The notes under the pieces are model-generated. The model did no database searches and was not told the origin of the DNA. It saw nothing but the letters and a program-made list of their open reading frames with translations. Source: Streptomyces sp. YIM 98790 (GTDB lineage Bacteria > Actinomycetota > Actinomycetes > Streptomycetales > Streptomycetaceae). Taken from it: a DNA stretch of 32,159 bases. A program made the position numbers and the translations under genes. Positions 31,263 to 32,159 of this stretch are shown one piece after another (positions within the stretch are counted from its first letter, which is position 1; each line of letters opens with the position of its first letter). The DNA lies in NCBI RefSeq assembly GCF_011421595.1, contig NZ_WTLH01000058.1:1-32159 (forward strand). The letters run 5' to 3'.

Positions 31263-31335
31263 GGTGAGCGACGGGACTTGAACCCGCGACCACCTGGACC
31301 ACAACCAGGTGCTCTACCAGCTGAGCTACGCCCAC
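31263..31335 (-). tRNA. tRNA-His (GTG)
   Basis: The minus strand gives a full cloverleaf: acceptor GTGGGCG/CGCTCAC with one G:T pair, D arm GCTCAGCTGGTAGAGC, anticodon stem CCTGG/CCAGG with TTGTGGT loop, and T arm GGGTTCAAGTCCC. The discriminator base is C73 and the base before position 1 is G, the G-1 characteristic of histidine tRNA. CCA is not encoded. Confidence 0.96.
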
Positions 31336-31452
31336 CATGACCAGCCCGGAGGGGCCGCCTTGCGGCTGCCCGTCGCGCTGGCCGTAATGAGTGTACAGGG
31401 TGCCCGGCCGTGCTCGCGCCGGGCTTTCGCGCCCCGGCCCGCCGCGGCGCGG

Positions 31453-32049
31453 TCAGCCCGGGGTGTGGCGGGCGGCGATGGCCCGGGCGGTGTCGGAGTC
31501 CGGGCCGGGCGGGGGCACGAAGACCGCCTCCCGGTAGTAGCGCAGCTCGGCGATGGACTCCCGGATGTCGGCCAGCGCCCGGTGGTTGCCGGCCTTCTGC
31601 GGACTGTTGAAGTACGCCTTGGGATACCAGCGCCGGGCCAGCTCCTTCACCGAGGAGACATCGATGATCCGGTAGTGCAGATGCTGTTCCAGACGCGGCA
31701 TGTCACGGGCCAGGAAGCCGCGGTCGGTGCCCACGGAGTTGCCGCACAGCGGGGTCTTGCCGGGCTCGGGCACCCAGCGGTGCAGATACTCCAGCACCCG
31801 GTCCTCGGCCTCGCGCAGGGTGGTCCCGGCGTCGAGCTCCGCCAGCAGGCCCGAGGCGGTGTGCATCTGCCGCACCACCTCGGGCATGGACGCCAGGGCG
31901 CTCTCCGGCGGGCGGATCACCACGTCCACGCCCTCTCCGAGCACGTTCAGCTCGCCGTCCGTGACCAGGGCGGCGACCTCGACGAGCGCGTCGTCCGTGA
32001 GCGAGAGCCCGGTCATCTCGCAGTCGATCCACACCATCCGATCGTTCAT
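31453..32049 (-). CDS. orn: Oligoribonuclease
   Basis: The protein is 198 residues from ATG 32049; GTG 32058 would add three residues. It is a DEDDh exonuclease: Asp9 and Glu11 in VWIDCEMTGL, the second acidic position in CGNSVGTDRGFLARDM, and the His and Asp of GNHRALADIRESI. Orn degrades the last two- to five-nucleotide RNA fragments, including pGpG from cyclic di-GMP turnover, in the cytoplasm. The protein is complete and close to the family length of about 200. It is a single gene upstream of tRNA-His on the same strand. Confidence 0.96.
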   Translation of the reverse strand: MNDRMVWIDCEMTGLSLTDDALVEVAALVTDGELNVLGEGVDVVIRPPESALASMPEVVRQMHTASGLLAELDAGTTLREAEDRVLEYLHRWVPEPGKTPLCGNSVGTDRGFLARDMPRLEQHLHYRIIDVSSVKELARRWYPKAYFNSPQKAGNHRALADIRESIAELRYYREAVFVPPPGPDSDTARAIAARHTPG

Positions 32050-32159
32050 GCGAGCCACCGTACCCGTTCACCGCCCGCGCGCCCCGCCGCGCGGCGCGAA
32101 CGGCGCAGGCCAGGCCGGGAGGGCCGGTGCCGGCGGCCGGCGGACGCCCACCCCGCGCG

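Overview
The window is a high-GC actinobacterial chromosome segment, most likely Streptomyces or a close relative. The evidence is the very strong G/C third-position bias, GTG starts, ATGA/GTGA start-stop overlaps, long GC hairpins used as terminators, and housekeeping proteins (Orn, HisN, AroA, RsgA, initiator tRNA, CatR-catalase) that look streptomycete. All identifications come from reading the sequence and remembered family motifs; no database search was run.

Layout, left to right. (1) 1-959: the N-terminal part of a RecD2-type helicase, cut by the window edge. (2) 1366-6037: a LacI-type regulator divergent from a three-gene catabolic operon (Gfo/Idh/MocA dehydrogenase, DUF993 aldolase-like protein, xylose-isomerase-like TIM barrel). 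The three genes are coupled by 4-base overlaps, and a LacI-type operator lies between operon and regulator. (3) 6145-7594: a Nudix hydrolase, then a deletion scar in which a frameshifted ABC-2 permease remnant abuts the C-terminal stub of a LuxR-type response regulator. (4) 7647-12833: a fused full-length ABC exporter divergent from an Erm-family 23S rRNA methyltransferase. The erm gene has its own promoter, a 43-codon leader ORF and an RNA hairpin that buries its ribosome binding site, so it looks like a drug-inducible translational attenuator. (5) 12947-18587: an orphan solute-binding lipoprotein, an agmatinase-family ureohydrolase, a conserved phosphatase-like protein, TesB thioesterase with a KstR-like box on its start codon, and an acyl-CoA dehydrogenase with its own operator-like palindrome. 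(6) 18653-20927: initiator tRNA-fMet with promoter and terminator, then the divergent pair CatR (Fur family) and catalase, with a palindrome between the -35 and -10 of the catalase promoter. (7) 21063-22462: a CBS-domain protein and HisN. (8) 22680-27151: TetR regulator, alpha/beta hydrolase, a 463-residue protein of no recognised family and a membrane-anchored hydrolase-like protein. The last three genes are almost contiguous and are the best candidate here for an uncharacterised system. (9) 27255-32049: a DHFR/RibD-C family reductase behind a RecA-independent DNA-damage (PafBC-type) promoter motif, then rsgA, aroA, an M50-like membrane metalloprotease, tRNA-His and oligoribonuclease.

How the parts work together. 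The core genes (orn, tRNA-His, aroA-rsgA, hisN, tRNA-fMet, catR-katA) are interspersed with accessory modules: antibiotic resistance (erm plus exporter), sugar or polyol catabolism under LacI, acyl-CoA metabolism, and the unknown hydrolase operon. Several starts carry a -10 hexamer 6-7 bases upstream with no Shine-Dalgarno, which suggests leaderless transcripts. Three convergent gene pairs end in perfect hairpins, and in two of them both stop codons lie inside the stem. No CRISPR array, insertion sequence, integrase or replication origin was seen.
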